The notes: generated by a model not told the origin, from the letters alone. Shown: positions 11,901-20,144, numbered from the stretch's first letter. The stretch: 64,000 nucleotides of DNA from Actinomadura litoris (GCF_009733595.1 NZ_WOFH01000006.1:186001-250000); one strand, 5' to 3'. Numbers and translations are program-made.

Positions 11901-12239
11901 ATGTCGCTGATGGCTTTGAAGAATTACCCGGAGGAGTTCAAGGCCGACGCCGTGGCCTTGTATCTGTCGGACCCGTCCAAGACCTACAAGCAGGTCGCTG
12001 AGGATCTGGGGATCAACCGGGCGACGCTGCGGGAGTGGGTGCTGGCAGCGCAGCGTAACGGCACCGCGGGCCTCACGCCGCGCAGGGCCGGCAAGTCGGC
12101 TGCTGGGGGCCAGGTAGCCTTGCCGGACGTGTTGGAAGAGGAGAACAAGCAGCTCAAGGCCCGGATCGAGGAGCTGGAGCTGGAACGCGACATCCTGCGG
12201 AAAGCCGCGAAGTTTTTCGCGGGCGAGACGAACTGGTGA
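11901..12239 (+). CDS. IS3-family transposase OrfA
   Basis: 112 residues: an N-terminal HTH_Tnp_1 helix-turn-helix (YKQVAEDLGINRATLREWV, about 29-47) that recognises the element ends, then a leucine-heptad coiled coil (about 78-105) for multimerisation. Typical IS3 OrfA length and layout. The stop TGA overlaps the GTG of orfB (GTGA); family members usually make the OrfAB transposase by -1 frameshifting in this region. The reading frame is intact. Confidence 0.92.
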   Translation: MSLMALKNYPEEFKADAVALYLSDPSKTYKQVAEDLGINRATLREWVLAAQRNGTAGLTPRRAGKSAAGGQVALPDVLEEENKQLKARIEELELERDILRKAAKFFAGETNW

Positions 12240-13125
12240 GCCGTTTCGAGTTCGTTGAGGACCACAAGCACGCCTACGGCGTGAAGCGGCTGTGCCGGGT
12301 ACTGGAGATTGCTCGGTCGTCGTTCTACCGGTGGCTGGCCGCCGCCCCGGCCCGGCTGGCCCGCCGCAAGGCCGACGACGACCTGGCGGCGAAGATCCGG
12401 AAGATCCACCAGGCCGAGAACGGCACGTACGGGTCCCCTCGGCTGACCGCCGAGCTGCACGACCAGGGGCTGCGGGTGAACCACAAGCGGGTCGCCCGGG
12501 TGATGCGCGAACGCGGCATCGTCGGGCTGCACTTGCGCAAGAGGTCCGCACCACCGTGCCCGAGCCATCGGCGACGCCGGTCCCGGACCTGCTGCGGCGC
12601 GACTTCACCGCCGAGCAGCCGAACCACAAGTACGTCGGCGACATCACGTATCTGCCGATCGGGGACGGGAAGTTCCTCTACCTCGCCACGGTCCTGGACC
12701 TGGGATCACGCCGGTTGGCGGGCTGGTCGATCGCCGACCACATGCGCACCGAACTCGTCGTGGACGCACTCGATGCCGCCGCCCGCACCCGCGGCGGCAC
12801 CCTGGCCGGGGCGATCTTCCATAGCGACAACGGCGCGCAGTACTGCAGTCAGGAGTTCGAGGAGGCATGCCGCCGCCTGGGCGTCACCCGTTCCCGCGGC
12901 GCGGTCGGCACGAGCGCCGACAACGCCGCCGCCGAGGCCTTCAACGCCACGCTGAAGCGCGAGACGCTGCAAGGCGCGCACCGATGGACCTCGGCCCGCG
13001 ACGCCCGCCTGGCCGTGTTCGGGTGGATCACGAGATACAACACCCGGCGCCGCCACTCGGCACTCGGCCAGATGTCACCAATCAACTACGAGAAAATCGC
13101 AGGTAGCCTGGATACCGCTGCCTGA
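12236..13125 (+). pseudogene. IS3-family transposase OrfB, broken by a one-base deletion
   Basis: The frame opens at GTG 12236 with the HTH_21 region (YGVKRLCRVL, SFYRWL) and reads to about 12543. There GAGG appears where an extra G is needed, and everything downstream is in the -1 frame to TGA 13125. The second part keeps the rve integrase core: Asp in YVGDITYLP, Asp in HSDNGAQYCS and Glu in AEAFNATLKRE (the DDE triad). So all parts of the enzyme remain but are separated by a single deletion near 12543-12545. A sequencing error is possible. As read, the transposase is inactive. Confidence 0.88.
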
Positions 13126-13129
13126 GATC

Positions 13130-13145
13130 GGTGTCCACATTCAGG
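13130..13145 (+). repeat. Right terminal inverted repeat of the IS
   Basis: GGTGTCCACATTCAGG, the complement of 11852-11867. The same sequence minus its last bases recurs at the truncated copy ending at 16629. Confidence 0.88.
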
Positions 13146-13146
13146 A

Positions 13147-13269
13147 GCGAACCCCCTCGCGGCTTTGCCCGAGGGCGTCGGCATCCGCGACAGCAAACAC
13201 CTCAACGCCGGATGTATCACTCTTGACCGGGACGCCTTCCTGGCCCTGCTGGCCCACATCAAGGGCTGA
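13147..13269 (+). pseudogene. DUF397 gene remnant (C-terminal part)
   Basis: Directly after the IS right end a frame without its own start reads through EGVGIRDSKHLNAG and FLALLAHIKG to TGA 13267-13269. This matches the C-terminal half of DUF397 proteins; the intact example at 16669 has VGVRDSKDPAGG and FAVLVARLKG. The N-terminal WRKSSYSG half is missing and I do not find it left of the IS. The gene was therefore truncated by IS insertion or a later deletion. Confidence 0.75.
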
Positions 13270-13379
13270 TCCCCCGGTCGTTTCAAGACCCGTGAGGTGG
13301 GCTCGATCAGCGGGCCATCGGGTGCCGGGCGTCCGGAACGTGAGTAGTAAGCGGAAGGTCGGCGGTTCACCCGCGCCCG

Positions 13380-14009
13380 TCAGGTGTGTTCTTGGGGATC
13401 CTCGGTTTGGGCTCGGAACGAGCGCAGGTGGGCGAACGCGGCGTCGAGGGCGATGCGGAGCGGTTCGATGTTTTTGTGGGTCTTGGCGAGAAGCAGCCCG
13501 CCTTGGAGACCGGCGAATACCACCGTGGCCAGTTGCTCGGGGTCGGCGTCCGGGACGAGCTGACCGCGTGCTCGCATGCTCTCCAGGCCCTTCACCAGAT
13601 ACTGCTCCCACGTCGAGAAACAGCCGGCGAGGTCGGCTCGGGCCGCTTCGTCGCGGGCGGCGAGCTCGCCGGCGAGGGTGCCGATGGGGCACCCGGGGAG
13701 GTCGTGCACCTGGTTCTCGGTGACGAACATGTCGAGCCAGCGGCGGATCCCCGCCCAGCTGCCGAGGTCGGTGAGCATGGACATCTGCGCGTCCAGCACA
13801 CGCTCGAAGCGGTCCGCTATCACGGCACGGACCAGGTCGTCCTTGCCGGAGAAGAAGTGGTACAGCTGGCTCTTGCTCACCCGGGCCCGGGCGATGATCC
13901 GGTCGACGCCCGCGCCTCTGACGCCCTGGTCGTCGATCAGCGCGTCGGCCGCCTCGACGATCCGGTCGCGGCTGCGCCGCCCGCGGTCGGTGGTCGGTTC
14001 GTGAGCCAT
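13380..14009 (-). CDS. TetR/AcrR-family repressor
   Basis: 209 residues from ATG 14009; a GTG at 14018 is possible but lies inside the operator. The N-terminal helix-turn-helix (IVEAADALIDDQGVRG ... RARVSKSQLYHFFSGKDDL, about 17-60) is typical of TetR, followed by an all-helical ligand domain with a TetR_C-like end. TACAGT on the minus strand lies seven bases before ATG 14009 and there is no ribosome site, so the mRNA is probably leaderless. It is divergent from two SDR genes with a 42-bp palindrome between them, which implies autorepression and control of the dehydrogenase genes. The inducing ligand is unknown. Confidence 0.92.
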   Translation of the reverse strand: MAHEPTTDRGRRSRDRIVEAADALIDDQGVRGAGVDRIIARARVSKSQLYHFFSGKDDLVRAVIADRFERVLDAQMSMLTDLGSWAGIRRWLDMFVTENQVHDLPGCPIGTLAGELAARDEAARADLAGCFSTWEQYLVKGLESMRARGQLVPDADPEQLATVVFAGLQGGLLLAKTHKNIEPLRIALDAAFAHLRSFRAQTEDPQEHT

Positions 14010-14016
14010 GGTCGCC

Positions 14017-14058
14017 ACTGTAATCGGACTGGACGGATCCGTCCAGTCCGATTACAGT
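14017..14058. promoter_or_regulatory. 42-bp perfect palindrome, TetR operator and divergent promoters
   Basis: Bases 14017-14037 are the exact reverse complement of 14038-14058. The core GGACGGATCCGTCC (14031-14044) is a typical TetR site, and each outer arm ends in TACAGT, usable as a -10 box in either direction. Repressor binding here would block both the tetR and SDR promoters. Confidence 0.85.
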
Positions 14059-14072
14059 GGACGAATCCGTCC
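14059..14072. promoter_or_regulatory. Second TetR half-palindrome
   Basis: GGACGAATCCGTCC repeats the operator core with one change, beginning one base after the large palindrome and 28 bases from the first core. Spacing of nearly three helical turns suggests two repressor dimers on the same face. Confidence 0.7.
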
Positions 14073-14147
14073 AGTCCGTGCGGGATGACTGTTCCCTGCC
14101 CGGCCACAGGCGGTATCTCACCGGCAACCGAACCATGGAGTATCGAC

Positions 14148-14903
14148 GTGACCACAGCCAGCTCGCCCCGCACCGCTCTCATCACCGGCGGTACGACCGG
14201 TATCGGCCTGGCCACGGCCCGTGTGTTGCGCGATGAAGGGTTCGCCGTGGTCGTCACCGGCCAGAACCCCGACACCCTGGCCGCCGCTGAAAAGACACTG
14301 GGCGACGGTGTCATCGTCCGGCGCGCCGATGCCCGCCGCCCCGAGGACGGCCACGCCCTCGCCACCGAGGTCAAGGATCGGTTCGGCAAACTGGACCTGG
14401 TGTTCCTCAACGCGGGCATCGGCCGGTTCGCGCCGATCGAGATCCTCGACGAGGCGTTCTACGACGAGCACTTCGACGTCAACGTCAAAGGACAGCTCTT
14501 CACGCTCCAGCATGTGCTTCCCCTGCTCGGCCGCGGTAGCGCGGTGATCTTCAACAGTGCGCTGGGGGCGGAACTCGGCCAGGCCAACTGGTCGGTCTAC
14601 AGCGCCACGAAGGGGGCTTTGGTCTCCCTGGCCCGCACCCTGGCGGTCGAGCTGGCACCCCGGGGCATCCGCGTCAACGCCATCGGCCCGGGCCCGGTGG
14701 ACACGCCCGCCTTCGGCAAGCTCGGCCTGCCGACCGGTGCGCTCGACGGATTCCGGACGGACATGGCGTCCCGGATACCGCTGGGCCGCATCGGCACCGA
14801 CGAGGACGTGGCCCGCACGGTCGCCTTCCTGGCCTCGCCCGCGGCCGGCTTCATCACCGGGGTGAACCTTCTAGTGGACGGCGGCCTGGCCGCGAGCGCC
14901 TGA
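14148..14903 (+). CDS. Short-chain dehydrogenase/reductase, copy 1
   Basis: 251 residues, classical SDR length. The NAD(P) motif is TGGTTGIG near residue 14, the NAG strand motif is FLNAG, and the catalytic residues are Ser (FNSALG), Tyr and Lys (YSATKGA). GTG 14148 has GGAG seven bases upstream. It is likely a cytosolic NAD(P)-dependent oxidoreductase of unknown substrate, repressed by the divergent TetR. It is the first of a tandem pair; the first ~200 bases of the two genes are nearly identical at DNA level, and the 3' halves have diverged. Confidence 0.92.
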   Translation: MTTASSPRTALITGGTTGIGLATARVLRDEGFAVVVTGQNPDTLAAAEKTLGDGVIVRRADARRPEDGHALATEVKDRFGKLDLVFLNAGIGRFAPIEILDEAFYDEHFDVNVKGQLFTLQHVLPLLGRGSAVIFNSALGAELGQANWSVYSATKGALVSLARTLAVELAPRGIRVNAIGPGPVDTPAFGKLGLPTGALDGFRTDMASRIPLGRIGTDEDVARTVAFLASPAAGFITGVNLLVDGGLAASA

Positions 14904-14960
14904 ACACCATCCTGCAGCCCAACCGCATCATCTGGCGATCAAGAAACCAAGGAGAGCGAA

Positions 14961-15725
14961 ATGGCCCGAGCAACATCCCGTCCGGTCGCGCTCATCACCG
15001 GCGGTACGACCGGTATCGGCCTGGCCACGGCCCGCGTGTTGCGCGATGAAGGGTTCGCCGTGGTCGTCACCGGCCAGAACCCCGACACCCTGGCCGCCGC
15101 CGAGAAGACACTGGGCGACGGTGTCATCGTCCGGCGCGCCGACGCCCGCTGCCCCGCCGATGCCCACACCCTCGCCGCCGAGGTCGAAGACCGATTCGGA
15201 AAACTGGACCTGGTGTTCCTCAACGCGGCCGTGGCGCGATCCGCGCCGCTCGAAGCCGTCGACATGGCGTTCTACGACGAGCACTTCGATGTCAACGTCA
15301 AAGGACAGTTCTTCACCCTGCAGCGTGTCCTGCCCATGCTCGGCGCGGAGAGCAGCGTGCTTTTCAGTAGTTCACGCATCGCCACGCGCGCCTTTCCCGA
15401 CTGGTCGGTCTACAGCGCGACCAAGGGTGCCTTGCTGGCGCTGGCACGGGCGCTGGCGATCGAGCTCGCCCCTCGGGGTATCCGGGTCAACACCATCAGC
15501 CCCGGGCCCATAGACACCCCCGCCCTGAGCAAGCAAGGACTGCCCCCGGAAGCGGTCGACGGCTTCCGGGCGGACATGGCGTCCCGTGTGCCGCTGGGCC
15601 GCATCGGGTCCGATGACGAAGTGGCCCGCACGGTCGCCTTCCTGGCCTCCCCTTCCGCCGGCTACATCACCGGAGCGGAGATCGTCGTCGACGGAGGCAT
15701 GTTCGCGGGCCTTTCCGCCGCTTGA
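14961..15725 (+). CDS. Short-chain dehydrogenase/reductase, copy 2
   Basis: 254 residues, a tandem paralogue of the preceding SDR, 57 bases downstream with an AAGGAGAG ribosome site. TGGTTGIG, catalytic Ser (FSSSR) and YSATKGA are kept. The NAG motif is NAA (FLNAAVARS), a change that may alter cofactor-loop geometry. Residues lining the substrate pocket after position ~90 differ from copy 1, so the pair probably handles related but distinct substrates, or forms a heteromer. It should be co-transcribed from the TetR-controlled promoter. Confidence 0.92.
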   Translation: MARATSRPVALITGGTTGIGLATARVLRDEGFAVVVTGQNPDTLAAAEKTLGDGVIVRRADARCPADAHTLAAEVEDRFGKLDLVFLNAAVARSAPLEAVDMAFYDEHFDVNVKGQFFTLQRVLPMLGAESSVLFSSSRIATRAFPDWSVYSATKGALLALARALAIELAPRGIRVNTISPGPIDTPALSKQGLPPEAVDGFRADMASRVPLGRIGSDDEVARTVAFLASPSAGYITGAEIVVDGGMFAGLSAA

Positions 15726-15767
15726 AACCCCAGCACGCTTCGGCCTACTCCGCAGGGGGAAATCGAC

Positions 15768-16190
15768 ATGGACAAGCACGAACTGGACGCCCAGAACAGC
15801 CAGGTCATCAAGGAATTCAGAGCACGGGACGGCAAAGTCGGGGGCATGTTCGAAGGGATGCCGTTGCTCCTGCTCCACCATGTGGGCGCCAAGACAGGCG
15901 CGCAGCGGACCAACCCAATGACGTACCAGCGGCTCGATGACACCAGTTTCGCCGTGTTCGGCTCCAACGACGCCGCACCCGCTCATCCAAACTGGTACCA
16001 CAACCTTCGCACCCATCCCAGAGTGACCATCGAAGTGGGAAGCCAGACGATCGACGTCCTCGCCCGTGTCGCCGAGGGAGCCGAGCGCGAAAGGATCTGG
16101 TCGAGGCAAAAAGAACTCAACCCGCTCTTCGCCGAGTTCGAACGGCGCACAACGCGAGAAATCCCAGTCGTCGTACTCGACGCATTCTGA
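15768..16190 (+). CDS. Deazaflavin (F420)-dependent nitroreductase/quinone reductase family protein
   Basis: 140 residues matching the DDN/DUF385 split-barrel family: HHVGAKTGAQRTNPM, VFGSNDAAPAHPNWYHNLRTHP and a C-terminal IPVVVLD strand. Family members use reduced F420 to reduce quinones, nitro compounds or activated olefins. It is the third gene of the SDR operon (42-base gap, AGGGGG ribosome site). An F420 enzyme under a TetR with two SDRs suggests inducible detoxification or remodelling of an electrophilic compound; this pathway role is inferred. Confidence 0.85.
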   Translation: MDKHELDAQNSQVIKEFRARDGKVGGMFEGMPLLLLHHVGAKTGAQRTNPMTYQRLDDTSFAVFGSNDAAPAHPNWYHNLRTHPRVTIEVGSQTIDVLARVAEGAERERIWSRQKELNPLFAEFERRTTREIPVVVLDAF

Positions 16191-16331
16191 CTACAGTGAG
16201 TCGTGTCGGGCCGTCTCTATTTGGTCCGGCACGACGGGGCGGCGTCGAGGTCGGGTGGCGGCCGGCCTCGTCAACGGCCGGACGGCCTTGACCTCGATGC
16301 CGCTCGGGCGCTGCAGTGCGAAGATGACGTA

Positions 16332-16579
16332 GTGGAGTCTTACGTTGAGCGTCCGCCGTTGCCGAAATTGGCGGGGGTGGTGCGGACGGTCTGGATCCAG
16401 CACACGGGTGAGGCGGCGTACGTACAACGGCACCTGCCCACAGGCGGGGTCGAGATCCACTTTCCGATCGGTGGCCGTCCTCAGCTGGTCGGTCCGCTGA
16501 CCGGTCCGGAGATCGAGGTCATTCCGGCGCACACCACGATCGTGGGTGTGCGGTTCCAGCCGGGGACGGCACCGCCCCT
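16332..16579 (+). pseudogene. AraC-type regulator fragment truncated by an IS end
   Basis: From GTG 16332 the frame encodes about 83 residues resembling the N-terminal sensing domain of AraC-family regulators that start with a YVERPP segment (YVERPPLPKLAGVV, HLPTGGVEIHFPIGG, GVRFQPGTAPP). The frame then runs into the IS remnant at 16580, so the ligand-pocket tail and the DNA-binding HTH domain are gone. The family call rests on the motif pattern only. It is non-functional as a regulator. Confidence 0.65.
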
Positions 16580-16629
16580 AAATCGCAGGTAGCCTGGCTA
16601 CCGCTGCCTGAGATCGGTGTCCACATTCA
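16580..16629 (+). repeat. Truncated right end of the IS3-family element
   Basis: These 50 bases match the right end of the IS (13094-13143) with one mismatch, including GGTGTCCACATTCA. They are not preceded by any transposase sequence. Similarity continues a few bases outside (GCGAACCCCC in both). The orientation is the same as the complete copy, so the 3.4 kb between the two ends lies between direct repeats. Confidence 0.88.
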
Positions 16630-16668
16630 GGGGCGAACCCCCCTCAAGCGTCACCCCGAGAGGTAGCC

Positions 16669-16845
16669 ATGTCTGTGCATTGGCGTAAGAGTTCCTACAG
16701 CGGCGGGGCGGACGACCAGCACTGCGTTGAGTTGGGACGTCTCTCCTCCGGTGTCGGGGTGCGTGACTCCAAGGACCCTGCGGGTGGGCACATCAGGCTG
16801 ACGCCCGTGCGGTTCGCCGTCCTCGTGGCGCGGCTCAAGGGGTAG
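16669..16845 (+). CDS. DUF397-domain protein
   Basis: 58 residues, intact and of family length. The signature is WRKSSYSGG near the N-terminus, a central CVEL, VGVRDSKDP and the C-terminal FAVLVARLKG. The ribosome site GAGAGG precedes ATG 16669. DUF397 proteins are abundant in sporulating actinomycetes, usually beside an XRE-type regulator, and include antagonists of developmental regulators. No XRE partner is visible here; the left neighbour is IS debris, so a partner may have been lost. Confidence 0.9.
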   Translation: MSVHWRKSSYSGGADDQHCVELGRLSSGVGVRDSKDPAGGHIRLTPVRFAVLVARLKG

Positions 16846-16921
16846 GGCAGGGGACCTAGGACGATTTACCCCGGACGCTGGGACCGGTGGCCGACGCGCG
16901 CGTGCGGGGCCGGAAACCAGC

Positions 16922-18361
16922 ATGGGGGGCATGACCGCACTCCAAGATCCTGAGTCCGCCGTCCGGACGGCTGGACCCCGTGCCGGGGGCACGCCCGGGT
17001 GGGCCGCCGTGCTCGCCGCGAGCATCGGGCAGTTCCTCGTCGTCCTGGACATCTCCGTCGTCAACGTCGCCCTGCCCGACATGCGCTCGGGGCTCGACCT
17101 CGGCGCGACCGCGCTGCAGTGGGTCGTCAACGCCTACTCCCTGACCTTCGCCGGGTTCCTCCTGCTCGGCGGGCGCGCCGCCGACCTGTTCGGGCGCAAG
17201 CTCGTGTTCCTGCTGGGCGTCGGGCTGTTCTTCGTCGCGAGCCTGGCGGGCGGCCTCGCCACCGACGGCTGGACGCTCATCGCCGCCCGCGCCGTCCAGG
17301 GGCTGGGCGCCGCGATCATCGCGCCGGTGACGCTGTCGCTGATCACCGGAACGTTCCCGGCCGGGCCCGCGCGGACGAAGGCGATCGCGATGTGGACGGC
17401 CGTCGGCACCGCGGGGGGCGCCACGGGCGGCCTGGTCGGCGGGCTGCTCACCGACTACCTCGACTGGCGCTGGGTGCTGCTCATCAACGTCCCGGTCGGC
17501 ATCGTGGTCGCCGTGATCGCCCTGCTGTGGCTGCACGACGAGGCCGCCGAGGGGCCGCGTCCGCGCCTGGACCTCCCCGGGGCCGTGCTGGTCACCGCCG
17601 GGGTGGGGGCGCTCGCGTTCGGCATCGGGCAGACCGAGGGCCACGGCTGGACGTCGGCCGCCTCGCTCGTCCCGCTCGTCGCGGGCCCGGTGCTGCTGGC
17701 GCTGTTCGTCGCGGTCGAGGCGCGGGTGCGCGAGCCGCTCGTCCAACTGCGGCTGTTCCGGCTGCGGAGCGTCTCGGTCGGCAACCTCGCCACGCTGGTC
17801 AGCATGATGGGCGGCTTCGCGCTCTGGTACTTCCTGTCGCTCTACATGCAGAACGTCCTGCACTACAGCGCCGTCCGGACGGGTGTGTCCTTCCTCCCGC
17901 ACACCGCCGGGATCATCATCGGCTCCAAGCTGGCCCCGCCGCTCATGGCCCGCATGGACGCGCGGCTGCTGGCCGGGATCGGCGGCCTGCTCGCGGCGGC
18001 CGGGTTCGGCTGGCAGAGCGCCGTGCTCGACGCCGACGGCACCTTCCTCACCGCGATCCTCGGCCCCGGCCTGGTGATGGCGTTCGGCTTCGGTCTGCTG
18101 ATGACGCCGCTGGTCGAGGCGTCCACGTTCGGCGCGGACGCCTCCGAGGCGGGCGCGGTCGCGGGCGTCGTCAACACCTCCCGCACGATCGGCGGCGCGA
18201 TCGGCCTCACCGTCCTCGCGACGGCGGCGAGCAGGTCCGGCGACGACCTGGCCGCCGGGTACTCGACGGCGTTCTGGGTCGCCGCCGCCATCACCGCGGT
18301 CGGCACCGCGCTGGTCGTCTTCCTGCCCCGGCCTCAGGGGGACACGAGCCCGGTCTCGTAG
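16922..18361 (+). CDS. MFS exporter, DHA2 (EmrB/QacA) family, 14 TM helices
   Basis: 479 residues of strongly hydrophobic helices. DHA2 signatures are LDISVVNVALPDM in TM1, LGGRAADLFGRK in loop 2-3, RAVQGLGAAIIAPVTLSLI in TM4 and WRWVLLINVPVG (motif C region). It probably expels drugs or secondary metabolites by proton antiport across the inner membrane. ATG 16922 is used; ATG 16931 is an alternative. The 3' end overlaps the convergent response-regulator gene by 28 bases, so antisense transcription between them is likely. Confidence 0.93.
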   Translation: MGGMTALQDPESAVRTAGPRAGGTPGWAAVLAASIGQFLVVLDISVVNVALPDMRSGLDLGATALQWVVNAYSLTFAGFLLLGGRAADLFGRKLVFLLGVGLFFVASLAGGLATDGWTLIAARAVQGLGAAIIAPVTLSLITGTFPAGPARTKAIAMWTAVGTAGGATGGLVGGLLTDYLDWRWVLLINVPVGIVVAVIALLWLHDEAAEGPRPRLDLPGAVLVTAGVGALAFGIGQTEGHGWTSAASLVPLVAGPVLLALFVAVEARVREPLVQLRLFRLRSVSVGNLATLVSMMGGFALWYFLSLYMQNVLHYSAVRTGVSFLPHTAGIIIGSKLAPPLMARMDARLLAGIGGLLAAAGFGWQSAVLDADGTFLTAILGPGLVMAFGFGLLMTPLVEASTFGADASEAGAVAGVVNTSRTIGGAIGLTVLATAASRSGDDLAAGYSTAFWVAAAITAVGTALVVFLPRPQGDTSPVS

Positions 18362-18990
18362 GCGATGATCACCAGGTGGACGCGGTCGCGGGCGCCCAGT
18401 TTGGTCAGGAGGCGGGCGACGTGGGCTTTCGCGGTGGCGGCGCTGATGAACAGGGCGGTGGCGATCTCGGCGTTGGACATGCCGCGGCCCACGAGGGTGA
18501 GCACCTCCCGTTCGCGGTCGGTGACGGCGTCCAGCCGGTCTGTCGCGGGGGCGCGGCGGGGCGCCGGACCGGCCGCGAAGTGCTCGATCAGGCGGCGGGT
18601 GACGCTCGGGGCGATCAGCGCGTCGCCGGCGGCGACGACGCGGATCGCGCCGAGGATGTCCTCCAGGGCCATGTCCTTGACGAGGAAGCCGCTCGCGCCC
18701 GCCTGGAGCGAGGCGTAGACGTACTCGTCGTCGTCGAAGGTGGTGAGCATGACGACGTGCGGCGCGGGGGGTTCGGCGGTGATCCGGCGGGTCGCCTCGA
18801 TGCCGTCCAGGCCGGGCATGCGGATGTCCATCACGATGACGTCCGGGCGCAGCTCGCGGGCCAGCACGATGGCCTCGGCGCCCGTCTCGCCCTCCCCGGC
18901 GAGGGTGAGGTCGGGGTGGTCGGCCAGCAGGACGCGGAGCCCGGCGCGGATGAGGGGCTGGTCGTCCACGAGGACGACGCGGACGGTCAC
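18334..18990 (-). CDS. NarL/LuxR-family response regulator
   Basis: 218 residues. The receiver domain has an acidic pocket Asp9/Asp10, phospho-acceptor Asp55 (VIVMDIRMPG), a switch Thr and Lys (FLVKD). The C-terminal LuxR helix-turn-helix is LTDREREVLTLVGRGMSNAEIA ... AKAHVARLLTKLGARDR. GTG 18990 overlaps the stop of the sensor kinase gene (GTGA). With the kinase it forms a two-component system; the convergent MFS exporter is a candidate target but this is not shown by the sequence. Confidence 0.95.
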   Translation of the reverse strand: MTVRVVLVDDQPLIRAGLRVLLADHPDLTLAGEGETGAEAIVLARELRPDVIVMDIRMPGLDGIEATRRITAEPPAPHVVMLTTFDDDEYVYASLQAGASGFLVKDMALEDILGAIRVVAAGDALIAPSVTRRLIEHFAAGPAPRRAPATDRLDAVTDREREVLTLVGRGMSNAEIATALFISAATAKAHVARLLTKLGARDRVHLVIIAYETGLVSP

Positions 18991-20132
18991 CGCGCCTCCA
19001 GCGGCAGCCGCGCCGCGACGCGGAAGCCGCCGCCGGGACGGGGGCCCGCGGTGAGGTCGCCCTTCAGCAGGCCCGCCCGCTCCCGCATGCCGACCAGGCC
19101 GTATCCGGCGCCGGGGTCGGCGACGCCGATGCCGTCGTCGACGATCTCGACCGACAGCTCGTCGTCGAGATAGCCGACGCGCACCTCGCAGTCGGACGTG
19201 CCCGCGTGCCGGACGACGTTGGTGAGGGCCTCCTGGATGATGCGGAACGCCGACAGGTCGATGTCCGGGGGCAGCGGCCGCCGCTCGCCCCGCCAGCGGA
19301 GGTCGACGCGGACGCCCGCGTCGGCGGTGGCGGCGACGAGGCGGTCGAGGTCGGCCAGGCCGGGGGCGGGGTCGAGCGGCGCGGTGCCCGGCTCGTCGGC
19401 GCGGCGGAGGGCGCCGAGCATCCGGCGCAGGCCGGAGAGGGCCTCGCGGCTGGTCGCCTCGATGGCGTCGAGCGCGTTGCGGGCCTCGCCGGGCTGGGTG
19501 TCGATGACGCGGCTGCCGACGCCCGCCTGGATCGCGATGATCCCGATGCTGTGGGCGACCATGTCGTGCAGTTCGCGGGCGATGCGCAGCCGCTCGGCGG
19601 TGACGGCCTGCGCGGTGGCCCGCTCCGACAGCTCCCGCGCGTGCTCGCGGCGCTCGCGGGCCGAGTTGCCGACCGTCCAGGCGGCGACCAGCGCGACCAG
19701 GATGAGGACGCCCCGGGACGCGACGTCGGTGCCGGGGAACAGGCCGATGGTCGCGACCTGCGTGCAGAAGGCCATAGCGGCGGCGGTCAGGGACGTCCGG
19801 CGCGGGTGGTGGACCGCGACGTAGCCGACGGCGAGGTCGGTGGTCAGCATCTCCACGAGCGCGACGGCCACGGTGCCAGCGACCAGGCACGCGGCGCCCC
19901 AGGCGACGAGCAGCACCGTGACCGCGGGCAGCGGGTGGCGGCGCAGGAGGCTCGCGACCACGAGCGTGAGGGCGGCCGCCGGGACGATCTCGATGCGGGT
20001 CAGGCCCGGCGCCCCGTAGCCCACCACCAGGTTCAGGACGGCGGGATAGAGGGCGGCGCCGCACCAGGCCAGGATCGTCCAGAGGGAGGGGCGCGACCGC
20101 CTGAGCAGGGGAGTGGTGCGCGTGGCGACCAT
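18987..20132 (-). CDS. NarL-type sensor histidine kinase (HisKA_3)
   Basis: 381 residues. Four to six N-terminal membrane helices (residues ~15-150) with almost no extracellular loop, a linker coiled coil, then HisKA_3 with the phospho-accepting His near 187 (RELHDMVAHS) and a HATPase_c domain (EALTNVVRHA, DDGIGV, GYGLVGMRERA). DesK-like topology suggests sensing within the membrane. It probably phosphorylates the coupled LuxR-type regulator. TACGAT lies six bases before ATG 20132 without a ribosome site, indicating a leaderless mRNA. Confidence 0.95.
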   Translation of the reverse strand: MVATRTTPLLRRSRPSLWTILAWCGAALYPAVLNLVVGYGAPGLTRIEIVPAAALTLVVASLLRRHPLPAVTVLLVAWGAACLVAGTVAVALVEMLTTDLAVGYVAVHHPRRTSLTAAAMAFCTQVATIGLFPGTDVASRGVLILVALVAAWTVGNSARERREHARELSERATAQAVTAERLRIARELHDMVAHSIGIIAIQAGVGSRVIDTQPGEARNALDAIEATSREALSGLRRMLGALRRADEPGTAPLDPAPGLADLDRLVAATADAGVRVDLRWRGERRPLPPDIDLSAFRIIQEALTNVVRHAGTSDCEVRVGYLDDELSVEIVDDGIGVADPGAGYGLVGMRERAGLLKGDLTAGPRPGGGFRVAARLPLEAR

Positions 20133-20144
20133 AGGAAGATCGTA
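20133..20144 (-). promoter_or_regulatory. Leaderless promoter of the histidine kinase gene
   Basis: On the minus strand TACGAT (20144-20139) is followed by CTTCCT and then ATG 20132, leaving no room for a 5' leader. Confidence 0.5.

Larger units (their letters stand above)
11852..13145 (+). mobile_element. IS3-family insertion sequence (about 1.29 kb)
   Basis: The element is bounded by perfect 16-bp inverted repeats and contains orfA and orfB transposase frames of IS3 type. Weaker inverted similarity continues several bases outwards (CTCACC on the left against the complement of GCGAA on the right), so the true tips may lie slightly further out. No clear 3-4 bp target duplication is seen, which would fit post-insertion rearrangement. 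orfB is frameshifted, so the copy is probably not autonomous. A second right end of the same element lies at 16580. Confidence 0.88.

Noticed and set aside
13144..16579. Composite transposon bounded by two IS copies
   Set aside because: Only one copy is complete and the other is a 50-base end; there is no left end near 16580 and no target duplication, so only IS-associated rearrangement is claimed.
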